A stretch of DNA of 64,000 nucleotides. It comes from Intrasporangiaceae bacterium URHB0013. Lineage in GTDB: Bacteria; Actinomycetota; Actinomycetes; Actinomycetales; Dermatophilaceae. Positions 50,322-59,161 of this stretch are shown here, piece by piece (position 1 is the first letter of the stretch; each line of letters opens with the position of its first letter). The position numbers and the translations under genes were made by a program. Location: NCBI GenBank assembly GCA_000620545.1, contig KK211150.1:415423-479422 (forward strand). Reading direction: 5' to 3'. The notes below the pieces were generated by a model. It saw only the letters and a program-made list of their open reading frames with translations, was not told where the DNA came from and made no database searches.

Positions 50322-51284
50322 CTAGCGGCTTCGCGCGAGGCGCCCGCCGGCCGGCAGGGCGGCGGCGACGGAGAGGGCGATGGCGACGGAGAGGGCGACG
50401 GCCCCGGCACCGACCCGGCGGGCGAGGTGGGCCGCGCGGCGGATGTCGGCGGCTCCGGCCGGGTGGCCGGTGCCGAGCGTGCCGCGGTCCTCGACCTGGC
50501 CGTCGTAGACGTTCGAGCCGCCGAGGCGCACACCGAGCACGCCGGCGAAGGCCGCCTCGACGACGCCGCCGTTCGGGCTCGGATGGGCCGGTGCGTCGCG
50601 GCGAACCGCGGCCCGGCCCCGGCGCGCACTCTCACGTGAGCCGCTGCCGGCGAGGGCCAGAGCGGCTGCCACCCGGGCGGGGATCCAGTTGACGATGTCG
50701 TCGAGTCTCGCTGCCGCCCAGCCGAACTCGCGGTAGCGGTCGTTCCGGTGGCCCACCATGGCGTCGAGGGTGTTGATGGCCCGGTAGGCGAGCAGCCCCG
50801 GTACGCCGAGCACGCTGCCCCAGAGCAGGGGGGCGACCACCGCGTCCGACGTGTTCTCGGCGAGCGACTCGATGCATGCCCGGGCGACCTCGTCGGCGTC
50901 GAGCCGCACGGTCTCCCGGCCGACGAGGTTGCGCACCTGTACGCGGGCGCCCTCGAGGTCGCCGCGCCGCAGCTGGTCGTCGATGGCGGACGCCTCGCGG
51001 GTCAGTGAACGACCCCCCACCACGGCCCACGTGGCGGCGGCGGTCACGAGGGTGTGTGCGACGACGCTGCGCCGCGTCGACCGCTCAGCGAGCACGCCGA
51101 GGGCGCCTGTCGCTGCCACGAGCAGCGCGACGTGGGCGACTCCGTCAGCCCGCCGGACGGCATACGTCCGCTTCTCGAGAGCGGTGGCGACGGCGCCGAA
51201 CCCGGCCACGGGGTGCCAGCGACGTGGGTCCCCGACGGCCTGGTCGAGGGCCCAGCCGAGGACGAGCCCCGCGGCGCGGCTCAT
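50322..51284 (-). CDS. cbiB: Adenosylcobinamide-phosphate synthase
   Basis: 320 residues, membrane protein with about six segments and the CbiB/CobD motifs LDQAVGDPRRWHPV, SLAENTSDAVVAPLLWG (near 137-153) and YRAINTLDAMVGHRNDRYREFGWAAARLDDIVNWIP. Attaches the aminopropanol arm to adenosylcobyric acid. ATG 51284 overlaps the cobA stop (ATGA). It is the last gene of the riboswitch-controlled cob operon, and the graspetide genes follow on the same strand. Confidence 0.95.
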   Translation of the reverse strand: MSRAAGLVLGWALDQAVGDPRRWHPVAGFGAVATALEKRTYAVRRADGVAHVALLVAATGALGVLAERSTRRSVVAHTLVTAAATWAVVGGRSLTREASAIDDQLRRGDLEGARVQVRNLVGRETVRLDADEVARACIESLAENTSDAVVAPLLWGSVLGVPGLLAYRAINTLDAMVGHRNDRYREFGWAAARLDDIVNWIPARVAAALALAGSGSRESARRGRAAVRRDAPAHPSPNGGVVEAAFAGVLGVRLGGSNVYDGQVEDRGTLGTGHPAGAADIRRAAHLARRVGAGAVALSVAIALSVAAALPAGGRLARSR

Positions 51285-52291
51285 CGGAGGACGTCGAGCG
51301 CGGCGACGTCACCGATGACGACGACGGCCGGTGCCCCGAGCCGGTGGCGCCGTGCCGTCCCATCGATCTCCGAGAGCGCGGCCCGGGCAGTCCGCATGCT
51401 CGGCAGGCCGGCGTCCGCGACCACGGCGGCCGGGGTCGTCGGCGGCAGGCCCTCGGTGATGAGGGTCTCGGCGACGGCTCCGAGCGTCGCGACGCCCATG
51501 AGCACGACGATCGTCGTGCGACTCCGGGCGATGGCTCCCCAGTCGAGCGTGCTGCGTGGGTCCCCCGGCGGCACGTGGGCGCTCACGACGGTGAAGCCCT
51601 GCACCAGGGTGCGGTGCGTCACGGGAATGCCGGCGAGCGCCGGTGCGGCGATGCTCGACGAGATCCCGGGGATGACGACGACGGGGATGCCGTGAGCCGT
51701 ACAGGCCTCGGCCTCCTCGCCGCCCCGACCGAAGACGAAGTTGTCGCCGCCCTTGAGGCGCAGGACATCACGGCCCGCCAGGGCGTGCTCGACGAGGAGG
51801 CCGTTGATCTGCTCCTGCGGCGTGAAGTCGCCGCGCGGGATCTTGCCGACGTCGACGACGTGCACGTCGTCGCGGGCGTGGCGCAGCGCACTGAGCGGCG
51901 CGAGACGGTCGTGGACGATGACGTCGGCCTGTCGGATGGCCTCGATGCCGGCTACGGTCAGCAGCCCGGGGTCGCCGAGTCCGCCCCCGAGGAGCGTCAC
52001 GGTGCCGATTCCCGGACTGCCTTCTGGCACAGCACTTTTGACGAGTGGTGCTGGCGACGTCGACGGCTCGCCGCGGAGGACGACGTCGAAGGCGGCTGGG
52101 TCGGCGTCCGGGGCGAGAGCCACGAGCCCGCGCTCGACGAGGTCGCGCAGCGAGGTGGGCAGGTCCTCGAGGGGCGTGGCGACGCTCACGCGGGCCCCGT
52201 CGCGCAGGAGGGCATGAACGGTCGCGACCGAGTGCGGGGCGACGCGCGCGAGGAGGACCGACAGGCCGGAGAAGCTCAGCTCAAGCGACAT
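51281..52291 (-). CDS. cobA: Uroporphyrinogen-III C-methyltransferase with N-terminal extension
   Basis: 336 residues. From residue about 93 it is a standard SUMT: VTLLGGGLGDPGLLTVAG, VIVHDRL, RLKGGDNFVFGRGGEEAEA, and the GISSSIAAPALAGIPVTHR motif. It methylates uroporphyrinogen III at C2 and C7, the first committed step to B12 and siroheme. The first 85 residues are unusual and resemble half of a Rossmann unit (SVATVHALLRDGARVSVATP), perhaps a remnant of a CysG-like dehydrogenase domain. It overlaps cbiB and the cobC-like gene (11 bp). Confidence 0.93.
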   Translation of the reverse strand: MSLELSFSGLSVLLARVAPHSVATVHALLRDGARVSVATPLEDLPTSLRDLVERGLVALAPDADPAAFDVVLRGEPSTSPAPLVKSAVPEGSPGIGTVTLLGGGLGDPGLLTVAGIEAIRQADVIVHDRLAPLSALRHARDDVHVVDVGKIPRGDFTPQEQINGLLVEHALAGRDVLRLKGGDNFVFGRGGEEAEACTAHGIPVVVIPGISSSIAAPALAGIPVTHRTLVQGFTVVSAHVPPGDPRSTLDWGAIARSRTTIVVLMGVATLGAVAETLITEGLPPTTPAAVVADAGLPSMRTARAALSEIDGTARRHRLGAPAVVVIGDVAALDVLR

Positions 52292-53351
52292 GGCGCAGTC
52301 TCCTCAGGTCGTCGAGCGCCGCAGCGACGGCGCGCGAGGTCTCGGGGTCGCGGACGGCGAGCCGGATCCACGTCGGTCCGAGTCCGGGGAAGCTCTCGCC
52401 CCGGCGCACGGCGAAGCCGAGACGCGCCAGGGCGGCACGGACCGACACGTCGCCGAGGGAGCTCGTGTCGACCAGGACGAACGGTGCGGCCGACGGCGCC
52501 GCCGTGGTGAGTCCCACCGCGGAGAGCTCGCGCAGGAGGACCGCCCGGTCGGTGGCGAGGGCGAGGGCGGCAGCCTCGGCCTCGGCGACCCCGCGCTCGG
52601 ACAGGCAGGCGACGGTCGCGGCGACCGCCGGGCTCGAGACCGACCAGGGCGGCTGCACCCCCCGCAGGGCAGAGACGAGCTCGGGGTCGCCGACGACATA
52701 GCCCGCGCGCAGGCCGGCGAGGCCCCAGGTCTTCGTCAGCGACCGAATGACGAGCAGGCCGTGCAGGTCCGGTCCGATGAGCGACTCCGGCTCACCCGGG
52801 ACGGCGTCCATGAAGGCCTCGTCGACGACGACGACGCGGTCTCTCCGGCGCAGCACCCGCAGGTCATCCGCCCGGTGGAGCACGCCCGTCGGGTTCGTCG
52901 GGTTGCCGACGACGACGAGGTCGGACCCACCGTGCTCGCCGGGCCGCGCGAAGACCCGTGGGTCGAGGCGGAATCCTTCCTCGCGCCTGAGCACGCACCG
53001 GTCGACGGCTCGCCCGGCAGCGACCAGGGCAGCCTCGGGCTCGGTGAACTGGGGGTGCACGACGACGGGGCGTTCACCGGGGACGGCGCGAGCGACGAGG
53101 GTGAAGGCCTCGGCGCCGCCTGCGGTCGGAAGCACGCACTCGGGGTCGACGCCGTGCCGTGTCGAGATGGCCTCGATTGCGGGGGTCGGATCGGGGTACC
53201 TGCCCAGGTCCCGCAGCGAGTCCGCGAGGACGTCGGCCAACCAGGGCGGCGGCGCGGGAAGCCTCACGTTGACGGCGAGGTCGACGAGGCCGGGCGCGAC
53301 GTCGCGGTCGCCGTGGTGGTGCAGGTCGACCGAGCCGGACCCGTCGCTCAC
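52281..53351 (-). CDS. cobC: CobC/CobD-type aminotransferase (L-threonine-O-3-phosphate decarboxylase-like)
   Basis: 356 residues of the PLP fold-type I class: DLAVNVRLPAPPPWL at the N-terminus, GGAEAFTLVA, VGNPTNPTGVL (near 170), VVVDEAFMD and the PLP Lys in SLTKTWGLAGLRAGY. In cobalamin operons this family makes the (R)-1-amino-2-propanol phosphate arm. GTG 53351 overlaps the cobB stop (GTGA). Aminotransferase family membership is certain; the decarboxylase role rests on context. Confidence 0.88.
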   Translation of the reverse strand: MSDGSGSVDLHHHGDRDVAPGLVDLAVNVRLPAPPPWLADVLADSLRDLGRYPDPTPAIEAISTRHGVDPECVLPTAGGAEAFTLVARAVPGERPVVVHPQFTEPEAALVAAGRAVDRCVLRREEGFRLDPRVFARPGEHGGSDLVVVGNPTNPTGVLHRADDLRVLRRRDRVVVVDEAFMDAVPGEPESLIGPDLHGLLVIRSLTKTWGLAGLRAGYVVGDPELVSALRGVQPPWSVSSPAVAATVACLSERGVAEAEAAALALATDRAVLLRELSAVGLTTAAPSAAPFVLVDTSSLGDVSVRAALARLGFAVRRGESFPGLGPTWIRLAVRDPETSRAVAAALDDLRRLRHVA

Positions 53352-54787
53352 GACGCCCTCCTGCGCGAGCCGGCGCTGCCGGCATACGCGTGGACGGCGT
53401 CGGCGAAGCGCGCGGCGAGCCGGGGGTGACCCGCCCAGTGGGTGTGGAGGTAGGAGGCGTGGATGGTGGCCCGACCCGTGCCGGCCGGGTCGAGGGCGTA
53501 GCCGTCTGGCGTCCCGTCTAGCAGCCACGCCGCGGTGCTCGCGCGCCCGTCACCGCTGACGGTCGTGCGGTGGAACTCGTGGCCCGTCACGCGGGTGCCG
53601 TGCGTCCCGAGCACCGACTCGCTCGGCGCGATGCCCGTGCGATAGCCGAGCGTGAGGCGGGGACCCATCGACCCGACCGCCGGGATGACGCCGACCATGT
53701 CGTGACCGTCGACCGACTCGGAGAGGTAGAGCATCCCGGCGCACTCGGCGACGGTCGGCAGCCCGGCCTGAACCGCGGCCAGAATGTCTTGTCTCAGAAC
53801 GGAGTTCGCGGACAGGTCCGCGGCGTGCACCTCGGGGAAGCCGCCCCCGAGGTAGAGCCCGGCGGTGCCCACGGGGAGCGACCTCGCGTGGAGGGGGTCG
53901 AACACGACGGGTTCGAGGCCCGCGGCCCGGAGCAGCTCGTCGGTCTCGGCGTAGCGGAAGGTGAAGGCGCGACCGCCCGCCACCGCCACGACCCGACGTC
54001 GGCCGCCGGCAGAAGGAGCCGCTGCTTCGCCGAGGGCAGCGGTCGGGTCCCACGGCGGCCCGTCCAGCTCGGGAGCGGACCGGGCGATCGACAGCACCGC
54101 GTCCAGGTCGATGTGCTCGGCCACGCGGTCGGCGAGAAGGCGGACGGACCGGGCTGCCTCCTCGCGCTCGGCTGCGGGCACGAGGCCGAGGTGTCGTGAC
54201 GGCGCCTCGATGCCGGAGTCGCGGGGCAGCACGCCCAGCACCGGGACGCCGGTGGCCTCGAGCGCCGAGCACACCTCGCGCGTGTGCCGACCGGAGGCGG
54301 CCTTGTTGAGCACGACCCCGGCGACGCGGACCCCGGGCTCGAACGTCGCGAGCCCGTGGACGATCGCAGCAGCGGTGCGTGTCATGTGGCTGACGTCCAG
54401 GGCGAGCACGACGGGCGTGCGCGTCAGGGTCGCCACGTGCGCCGTCGACGCGTAGCCGTCACCGCCGATGCGCCCGTCGAAGAGGCCCATGACCCCCTCG
54501 ATGACGGCGACGTCGGTCGGGCCACTCGTGGCCGCGCCGTGCGCGAGCAATGGGACCATGAGGTCCTGCCCGCACAGGAAGGGGTCGAGGTTGCGACCGG
54601 GCCGGCCCGTGGCCAGCGCGTGGTAGCCGGGGTCGATGTAGTCCGGCCCCACCTTGAACCCGGACACGCCCAGCCCCAGGCCGCGCAGGGCGGCCATGAG
54701 CCCGGTGGCCACCGTCGTCTTGCCGTGGCCCGAACCCGGGGCGGCGACGACGACCCGGGGAAGCCTGACGCCGTGCGGCCCGCTCAC
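53348..54787 (-). CDS. cobB: Cobyrinate a,c-diamide synthase
   Basis: 479 residues: an N-terminal P-loop domain (GSGHGKTT, 18-25; the FKVGPDYIDPGYH and EGVMGLFDG motifs follow) and a C-terminal glutamine amidotransferase with nucleophile Cys349 in AECAGMLYL and the GHEFHRTTV motif. It amidates cobyrinic (or hydrogenobyrinic) acid at positions a and c. GTG 54787 overlaps the cobO stop (GTGA). Length and motifs match the family. Confidence 0.95.
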   Translation of the reverse strand: MSGPHGVRLPRVVVAAPGSGHGKTTVATGLMAALRGLGLGVSGFKVGPDYIDPGYHALATGRPGRNLDPFLCGQDLMVPLLAHGAATSGPTDVAVIEGVMGLFDGRIGGDGYASTAHVATLTRTPVVLALDVSHMTRTAAAIVHGLATFEPGVRVAGVVLNKAASGRHTREVCSALEATGVPVLGVLPRDSGIEAPSRHLGLVPAAEREEAARSVRLLADRVAEHIDLDAVLSIARSAPELDGPPWDPTAALGEAAAPSAGGRRRVVAVAGGRAFTFRYAETDELLRAAGLEPVVFDPLHARSLPVGTAGLYLGGGFPEVHAADLSANSVLRQDILAAVQAGLPTVAECAGMLYLSESVDGHDMVGVIPAVGSMGPRLTLGYRTGIAPSESVLGTHGTRVTGHEFHRTTVSGDGRASTAAWLLDGTPDGYALDPAGTGRATIHASYLHTHWAGHPRLAARFADAVHAYAGSAGSRRRAS

Positions 54788-55395
54788 CACTCGATCCCCC
54801 GCTGTCCCTTCTGGCCCGCGTCGAACGGGTGCTTCACCTTCGTCATCTCGGTGACGAGGTCCGCGAGCTCGAGGACGGCCTCGGGACACCGGCGGCCCGT
54901 GACGACGACGTGCTGGGAACCGGGCCGGTCGCGCAGGGAGGTCACGACATCGTCGACGTCGATCCAGCCCCACGCCATCGGGTAGGTGAACTCGTCGAGG
55001 ACGTAGAGCCCGTGGACCTCGGCGGCGAGCCGGCGCTTGATCTCGGCCCAGCCCTCGCGAGCGGCCGCGGCGTGGTCCTCCTCGGTGCCCTCCTTGCGGG
55101 TCCACGACCAGCCGGCGCCCATCTTGTGCCACTCCATCGGCCCGCCCCTGCCGGTGTCGCGGTGGAGCTCGGCAAGGGTCTCGACGGCGGTCTGCTCGCC
55201 GATGCGCCACTTCGCGCTCTTGACGAACTGGAAGACCCCCACCGACCAGCCCTGGTTCCAACCGCGCAGGGCCAAGCCGAAGGCCGCCGTCGACTTCCCC
55301 TTGCCGTCACCGGTGTTGACGATGAGAAGCGGTCGGTTGCGCCGCTGCCGCGTGGTGAGGCCGTCGGTGGGGACCGTGGCCGGCTGGCCGCGCAT
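54784..55395 (-). CDS. cobO: Cob(I)alamin/cob(I)yrinate adenosyltransferase, CobO type
   Basis: 203 residues with the P-loop TGDGKGKST (28-36), the downstream FVKSAKWRIGE and MGAGWSWTRKEGTEEDHAAA motifs, and VLDEFTYPMAWGWI. Transfers the 5'-deoxyadenosyl group to the cobalt, so it makes the coenzyme form sensed by both the riboswitches and LitR. ATG 55395 overlaps the chlID stop by one base (TGATG). Confidence 0.95.
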   Translation of the reverse strand: MRGQPATVPTDGLTTRQRRNRPLLIVNTGDGKGKSTAAFGLALRGWNQGWSVGVFQFVKSAKWRIGEQTAVETLAELHRDTGRGGPMEWHKMGAGWSWTRKEGTEEDHAAAAREGWAEIKRRLAAEVHGLYVLDEFTYPMAWGWIDVDDVVTSLRDRPGSQHVVVTGRRCPEAVLELADLVTEMTKVKHPFDAGQKGQRGIEW

Positions 55396-57563
55396 CAGGC
55401 GGCCCGCTCGCGGATGGCACGGCTGGCACCGATGGCACGGGTCGCGTGAGCGCTGCGGGCCGCGCCGACGATGGCTGACGCGGCGAGCTCGCCGACCGGC
55501 AGGTGCTCCGCCCCGAGCTGCTCGGCGAGCAGGGCGGCCAGGCCCATCCGGAACCGTCCCGCCTCGCAGTCGAGGACAACGCTCTCGACCCCCTCTTGGC
55601 GCAGCCGCCCGGCGGCGCGCGCGGCACGGCCCAGTGCGTCCGTGCCGCTCGTCGCCCGGCCGTCGGTGACGACGACGAGCAGCGGGCGCCGGTGCGGGTC
55701 GCGCAGCCGCTCGACGCGCAACGTGTCGTATGCCGTCTCGAGCCCTTCCGCGAGCGGCGTCCGTCCGCCGTGCGGCAGCTCCCGCAGCCGGCGGGCCGCG
55801 ATGTCGACCGAACCGGTGGGCGGGAGCGTGAGCTCGGCGCCCGCCCCGCGGAACGTCACGAGGCCGACCTTGTCGCGGCGCTGGTACGCGTCGAGGAGCA
55901 GGGAGAGCACCGCCGACTTCACCGCCTCCATGCGCTTGCGGGCGGCCATCGACCCCGACGCGTCGACGCACAGGAGCACGAGGTTGGACTCGCGTCCCTG
56001 CAGCACCGAACGGCGCAGGTCGCTCGGCGCCACCCGCAGGCGCCCCGTCCCGGCGCCCCGAGCGGCCGCGGCACGGATGGTGGCAGGGACGTGGACGGGA
56101 CCGGTGCGCGCGTTCGTCGACCCGACCCGGCGTCCGGTGCTGGTGTGGGCCGCCGAACGCCGACCGGGGTCGCCCTGCCCGATTCCCTTGGCGCGCAGGA
56201 GCTTCGCGCGGTAGGGCTCGTCGGACGTGCTGACCCCCGAGCCGGCCACACTGCCGGCACTCGTGGACGTCCGGTCCGGCTCGCCGCAGTCGCCGTCGCC
56301 GGGGTGGTTCTCGGCGCGCTGCGGCTCCGCCTCACGTTCCGTCTCATGTCCCGGCTCGCGCGAGGCCGCCGACTCCGGCTCGGAGGGCGTGCCCGGCTGC
56401 GCCGGGTCGTCGTCCGGCGTCCCTGGCTCGTCGCCGTCCCTGTCGCCGTCTCCCCGACCGGGATCCGGCTCTGGGTCCGGCTCGGGGTCCGGCTCGTCGT
56501 CGCCGAGCAGCCGGTCGAGGAGGTCCTCGTCGAGGCCGGGGGAGTCGAACGGGTTGCGGCGCCGTCGGTGCGGGAGGGCCAGCCGGGCGGCAGCCCGCAC
56601 GTCGGCGACGCCCACCGTGGTCCGGCCCGACCACGCCGCGTGTGCGACGGCGGCGCGCGCCGTGACGATGTCGGCACGCAAGCCGTCGACCTCGAACGCG
56701 GCACACACCGTCGCGATCCTCGTCAGCATGGCGTCCGTCAGCGTCACCGTGCGGACACGCGCCCGCGCGTCGGCGATGCGTCCGCGCAACGCCTCCTGGT
56801 CCTTCTCGAACCGCGCCACGAAAGCGGCCGGCTCGACGTCGAAGGCCAGGCGGCGGCGTACGACCTCGGCGCGCAGCGCGGGCTCCCGTGGAGCGGCGAC
56901 CTCGACGGTCAGCCCGAAGCGGTCGAGCAGCTGCGGTCGCAGCTCGCCCTCCTCGGGGTTCATCGTGCCGACGAGAACGATCCGTGCGGCGTGCGAGACC
57001 GAGACCCCGTCGCGCTCGACGGTGTTGCGCCCCATCGCCGCCGCGTCGAGCAGGAGGTCGACGAGGTGGTCGTGGAGGAGGTTCACCTCGTCGACGTAGA
57101 GGATGCCGCGGTTGGCCGCGGCGAGCAGGCCTGGCTGGTAGGCCGTCTCGCCGCGTCCCAGCGCCCGTTCCAGGTCGAGCGAACCGATGACGCGGTCCTC
57201 GGTCGCACCGATCGGCAGCTCGACGAGACGGGCGGCGCGCGTGGAGGCCTCGGCGCCGGCGTCGTGCGGCCCGTCGGGGCACCCCGCGCCGTCACCGGGG
57301 GCGCAGCCGAAGCGGCAGCCGGCGACGACGGACTGGCGCGGCAGCACGGCGGCGAGGCCACGCACCATCGTCGACTTCGCGGTGCCCTTCTCGCCGCGAA
57401 CGAGCACGCCGCCCACCTCGGGCGAGACGGCCGTGAGGACGAGCGCCAGGGCGAGGTCGTCGGAGCCCACGACGGCCGAGAAGGGAAAGATGTCGGGCGG
57501 GGACCCGTGCTGGTCGGGGTCGTTGGAGCCGTCGTTCGAGCCGTCGTTCGAGCCGTCGCGCAT
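55395..57563 (-). CDS. Fused ChlI-ChlD-type chelatase ATPase subunit (probable cobaltochelatase partner)
   Basis: 722 residues. An AAA+ ChlI/BchI part (Walker A GEKGTAKST, 57-65; Walker B ILYVDEVNLLHDHLVDLLLDAA; sensor VGTMNPEEGELRPQLLDRFGL) is joined through an acidic Asp/Glu/Pro-rich linker to a ChlD-like VWA domain with MIDAS DASGSM. Fused forms serve the CobN-type cobaltochelatase in actinobacteria. No cobN lies in this window. The N-terminus holds three GSND repeats from 12-bp tandem DNA repeats, probably of no importance. The gene is first behind a cobalamin riboswitch. Confidence 0.92.
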   Translation of the reverse strand: MRDGSNDGSNDGSNDPDQHGSPPDIFPFSAVVGSDDLALALVLTAVSPEVGGVLVRGEKGTAKSTMVRGLAAVLPRQSVVAGCRFGCAPGDGAGCPDGPHDAGAEASTRAARLVELPIGATEDRVIGSLDLERALGRGETAYQPGLLAAANRGILYVDEVNLLHDHLVDLLLDAAAMGRNTVERDGVSVSHAARIVLVGTMNPEEGELRPQLLDRFGLTVEVAAPREPALRAEVVRRRLAFDVEPAAFVARFEKDQEALRGRIADARARVRTVTLTDAMLTRIATVCAAFEVDGLRADIVTARAAVAHAAWSGRTTVGVADVRAAARLALPHRRRRNPFDSPGLDEDLLDRLLGDDEPDPEPDPEPDPGRGDGDRDGDEPGTPDDDPAQPGTPSEPESAASREPGHETEREAEPQRAENHPGDGDCGEPDRTSTSAGSVAGSGVSTSDEPYRAKLLRAKGIGQGDPGRRSAAHTSTGRRVGSTNARTGPVHVPATIRAAAARGAGTGRLRVAPSDLRRSVLQGRESNLVLLCVDASGSMAARKRMEAVKSAVLSLLLDAYQRRDKVGLVTFRGAGAELTLPPTGSVDIAARRLRELPHGGRTPLAEGLETAYDTLRVERLRDPHRRPLLVVVTDGRATSGTDALGRAARAAGRLRQEGVESVVLDCEAGRFRMGLAALLAEQLGAEHLPVGELAASAIVGAARSAHATRAIGASRAIRERAA

Positions 57564-57624
57564 GTGACTGGAGCCTCCTGCGGGTGCCGCGCCCGCGTCG
57601 GTGGACCGGACGCGCCCGGCGGGC

Positions 57625-57755
57625 GCGACCAGCGACGGGAGATGCCCTGGCTTCCGCCCGACCGCGTGGTCGGGCGTTCACAGTGGCGGGACCGCTCCGG
57701 ATTCGCACCGGATTCCTCTCCCAGTCGCCAGCGGCAGTCTGCCACGTCGCCGGGG
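57625..57755 (-). ncRNA. Cobalamin riboswitch upstream of chlID-cobO-cobB-cobC-cobA-cbiB
   Basis: On the minus strand the core GGTGCGAATCC (57699-57709) with flanking GAATCCGG...CGGTCCCGCCACTGTGA is the conserved cobalamin-riboswitch heart, and the B12 box GCCAGGGCATCTCCC is at 57637-57651. A following GCGCCCG/CGGGCGC hairpin (57611-57626 region) may be the expression platform. It ends about 60 bp before ATG 57563. Confidence 0.9.
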
Positions 57756-57771
57756 TCCGGCGCCCGGCGGC

Positions 57772-58512
57772 TCAGGCCGACTGCGCCACGGTGCCCGTCT
57801 CGGCATCGGTCGGCAGGATCGAGACGACCGCCCGCCAGAGGGCCGTCGACGTCGTCGGCACCAGCGTCGGCCCGTGCTCGTCGGCCTCGACCCGGAGCAG
57901 CCCGGCGTCCACGTCGACCCAGGCGAGTCGCCGCACGACGGTGCGTCCCCGCGCCGGGAAGGCGATGTCGACGACCGACAGCTGCCACAGGCCGGCGCGG
58001 ACGGCCGAGGAGGCTCTGGGCCACGGGGCGAGCAGGTCGGCGAGGGCCTCACTGCCCGCCTGGCGAGCCGGTGCCGAGTTGGAGGCGAGGTCGTCGAGCA
58101 GCGACTCGTCGACGACGGCCGACGCCGCAGCGAGGCGGGGCCGGGCCTGCAGCCCGGTGAGCCGCGCGATCGAGGTGGGCACGAACTCCGTGCTCACGGC
58201 CGCGAAGTCATACGTGCCGTCGGCGAGGTCGGTCAGCATCGCACTGACGAACGCGACCCAGGCCTGGTGGAGGCGTACGCCGTCGGGCCCGGTGACGAGC
58301 ACCTGGAGCGAGCCGAGCGAGCTCGTCACGGCGGCGAGCGCGTTGCGCAACGCCGGGTGGGGGGCGCCGCCGGCGACCGCTCCGGCCTCCCCGAGCCGTG
58401 CGACGACGTCCTCGCAGGCGCCCTCCGGGTCGCTGGCGTACTCGACGAGCGTGATGAAGGCGTCCGCGTCGACGCGGAGGTGGCCGGTGACGGGGTCGAA
58501 CGCCACGCTCAT
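57772..58512 (-). CDS. Uncharacterised protein upstream of the cob operon
   Basis: 246 residues, no recognised family: SVAFDPVTGHLRVDADAFITLVEY at the start, Ala-rich helices in the middle, and a strand-rich end (RRLAWVDVDAGLLRVEADEHGP). The linker-like start and ATGA overlap with the LpqN-like gene upstream (58509-58512) show a two-gene operon. It ends 17 bp before the cobalamin riboswitch region, so readthrough into the cob operon is possible. Resembles secretion-accessory proteins only vaguely; no assignment made. Confidence 0.7.
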   Translation of the reverse strand: MSVAFDPVTGHLRVDADAFITLVEYASDPEGACEDVVARLGEAGAVAGGAPHPALRNALAAVTSSLGSLQVLVTGPDGVRLHQAWVAFVSAMLTDLADGTYDFAAVSTEFVPTSIARLTGLQARPRLAAASAVVDESLLDDLASNSAPARQAGSEALADLLAPWPRASSAVRAGLWQLSVVDIAFPARGRTVVRRLAWVDVDAGLLRVEADEHGPTLVPTTSTALWRAVVSILPTDAETGTVAQSA

Positions 58513-59018
58513 GCGGGCACCAGTCCGTCGGCGTGCAGGCTGAGGCTCGCCGCGACGGCGTCGATGACGGGGGCCATGTCGCCGAGGCGCAAGGTGCTCA
58601 CCCGCGCGGTCAGCGTCACGCCCGTGCCGTCGACGAGGGTCGTCCACGACTCGGTGGTCACGGACTCCTGGGCGGGCGTCGAGTGGGTCGTGAGCCGGCG
58701 CAGACCGAGCCGACCGCCCACCGCGAGCTCCTCGTGGTCGAGCAGGAGGTAGCCGTCGAGCTCCTGCGCCTCGTGGTGCTGGGTCGTGCGGTGCCAGTCG
58801 CCGAGCGACCCCTGCACCTCGGTGATCGTGAGGACGACGTTGGTCCGGAAGCGGTCGGCGTCGTCGGGCTCGACGGCCGCCACGACGCCGCTGCCCGGTG
58901 GCAGCTCGATCGTGTCCCAGTCCGCGGGCACGTCGAACGACACGCTGCCCCCACGCGTGCGCAGCGTGGTGAGTCTGGGCGTCGGGAATCGCCCCGGCGC
59001 CGGGTCGACATCGCTCAT
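58509..59018 (-). CDS. LpqN/LpqT-like small protein
   Basis: 169 residues with VSFDVPADWDTIELPPGSGVVAAVEPDD, then RTNVVLTITEVQG and a closing strand-helix pair, similar in pattern to the cytoplasmic relatives of LpqN/PsbP-like lipoproteins (no signal peptide or lipobox here). The role is unknown. ATG 59018 has GGAGGAAG 5 bases upstream. Its stop overlaps the next gene (ATGA). It is divergent from cobL. Confidence 0.72.
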   Translation of the reverse strand: MSDVDPAPGRFPTPRLTTLRTRGGSVSFDVPADWDTIELPPGSGVVAAVEPDDADRFRTNVVLTITEVQGSLGDWHRTTQHHEAQELDGYLLLDHEELAVGGRLGLRRLTTHSTPAQESVTTESWTTLVDGTGVTLTARVSTLRLGDMAPVIDAVAASLSLHADGLVPA

Positions 59019-59148
59019 CTCGGTCTTCCTCCCCTGTGTGGCTCGTGGCCGCGCGCCGTCCCCCGACGGCGTGCGTTAGACATCATGGGGCCGAGGGCGG
59101 ACGTATCGGAGCGGAACGGGCATAACGGATGCCATCGGATCCTCGCGC

Positions 59149-59154
59149 TAGGGT
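59149..59154 (+). promoter_or_regulatory. -10 box of cobL, near-leaderless
   Basis: TAGGGT ends 7 bases before GTG 59162, a leaderless layout with one base of slack. Confidence 0.6.
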
Positions 59155-59161
59155 CGCCGCT

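Noticed and set aside
57520-57563. 12-bp tandem repeats coding GSND-GSND-GSND as a CRISPR or regulatory array
   Set aside because: Only three units in frame inside a coding region; simple slippage in the N-terminal tail of the ChlI-ChlD fusion.
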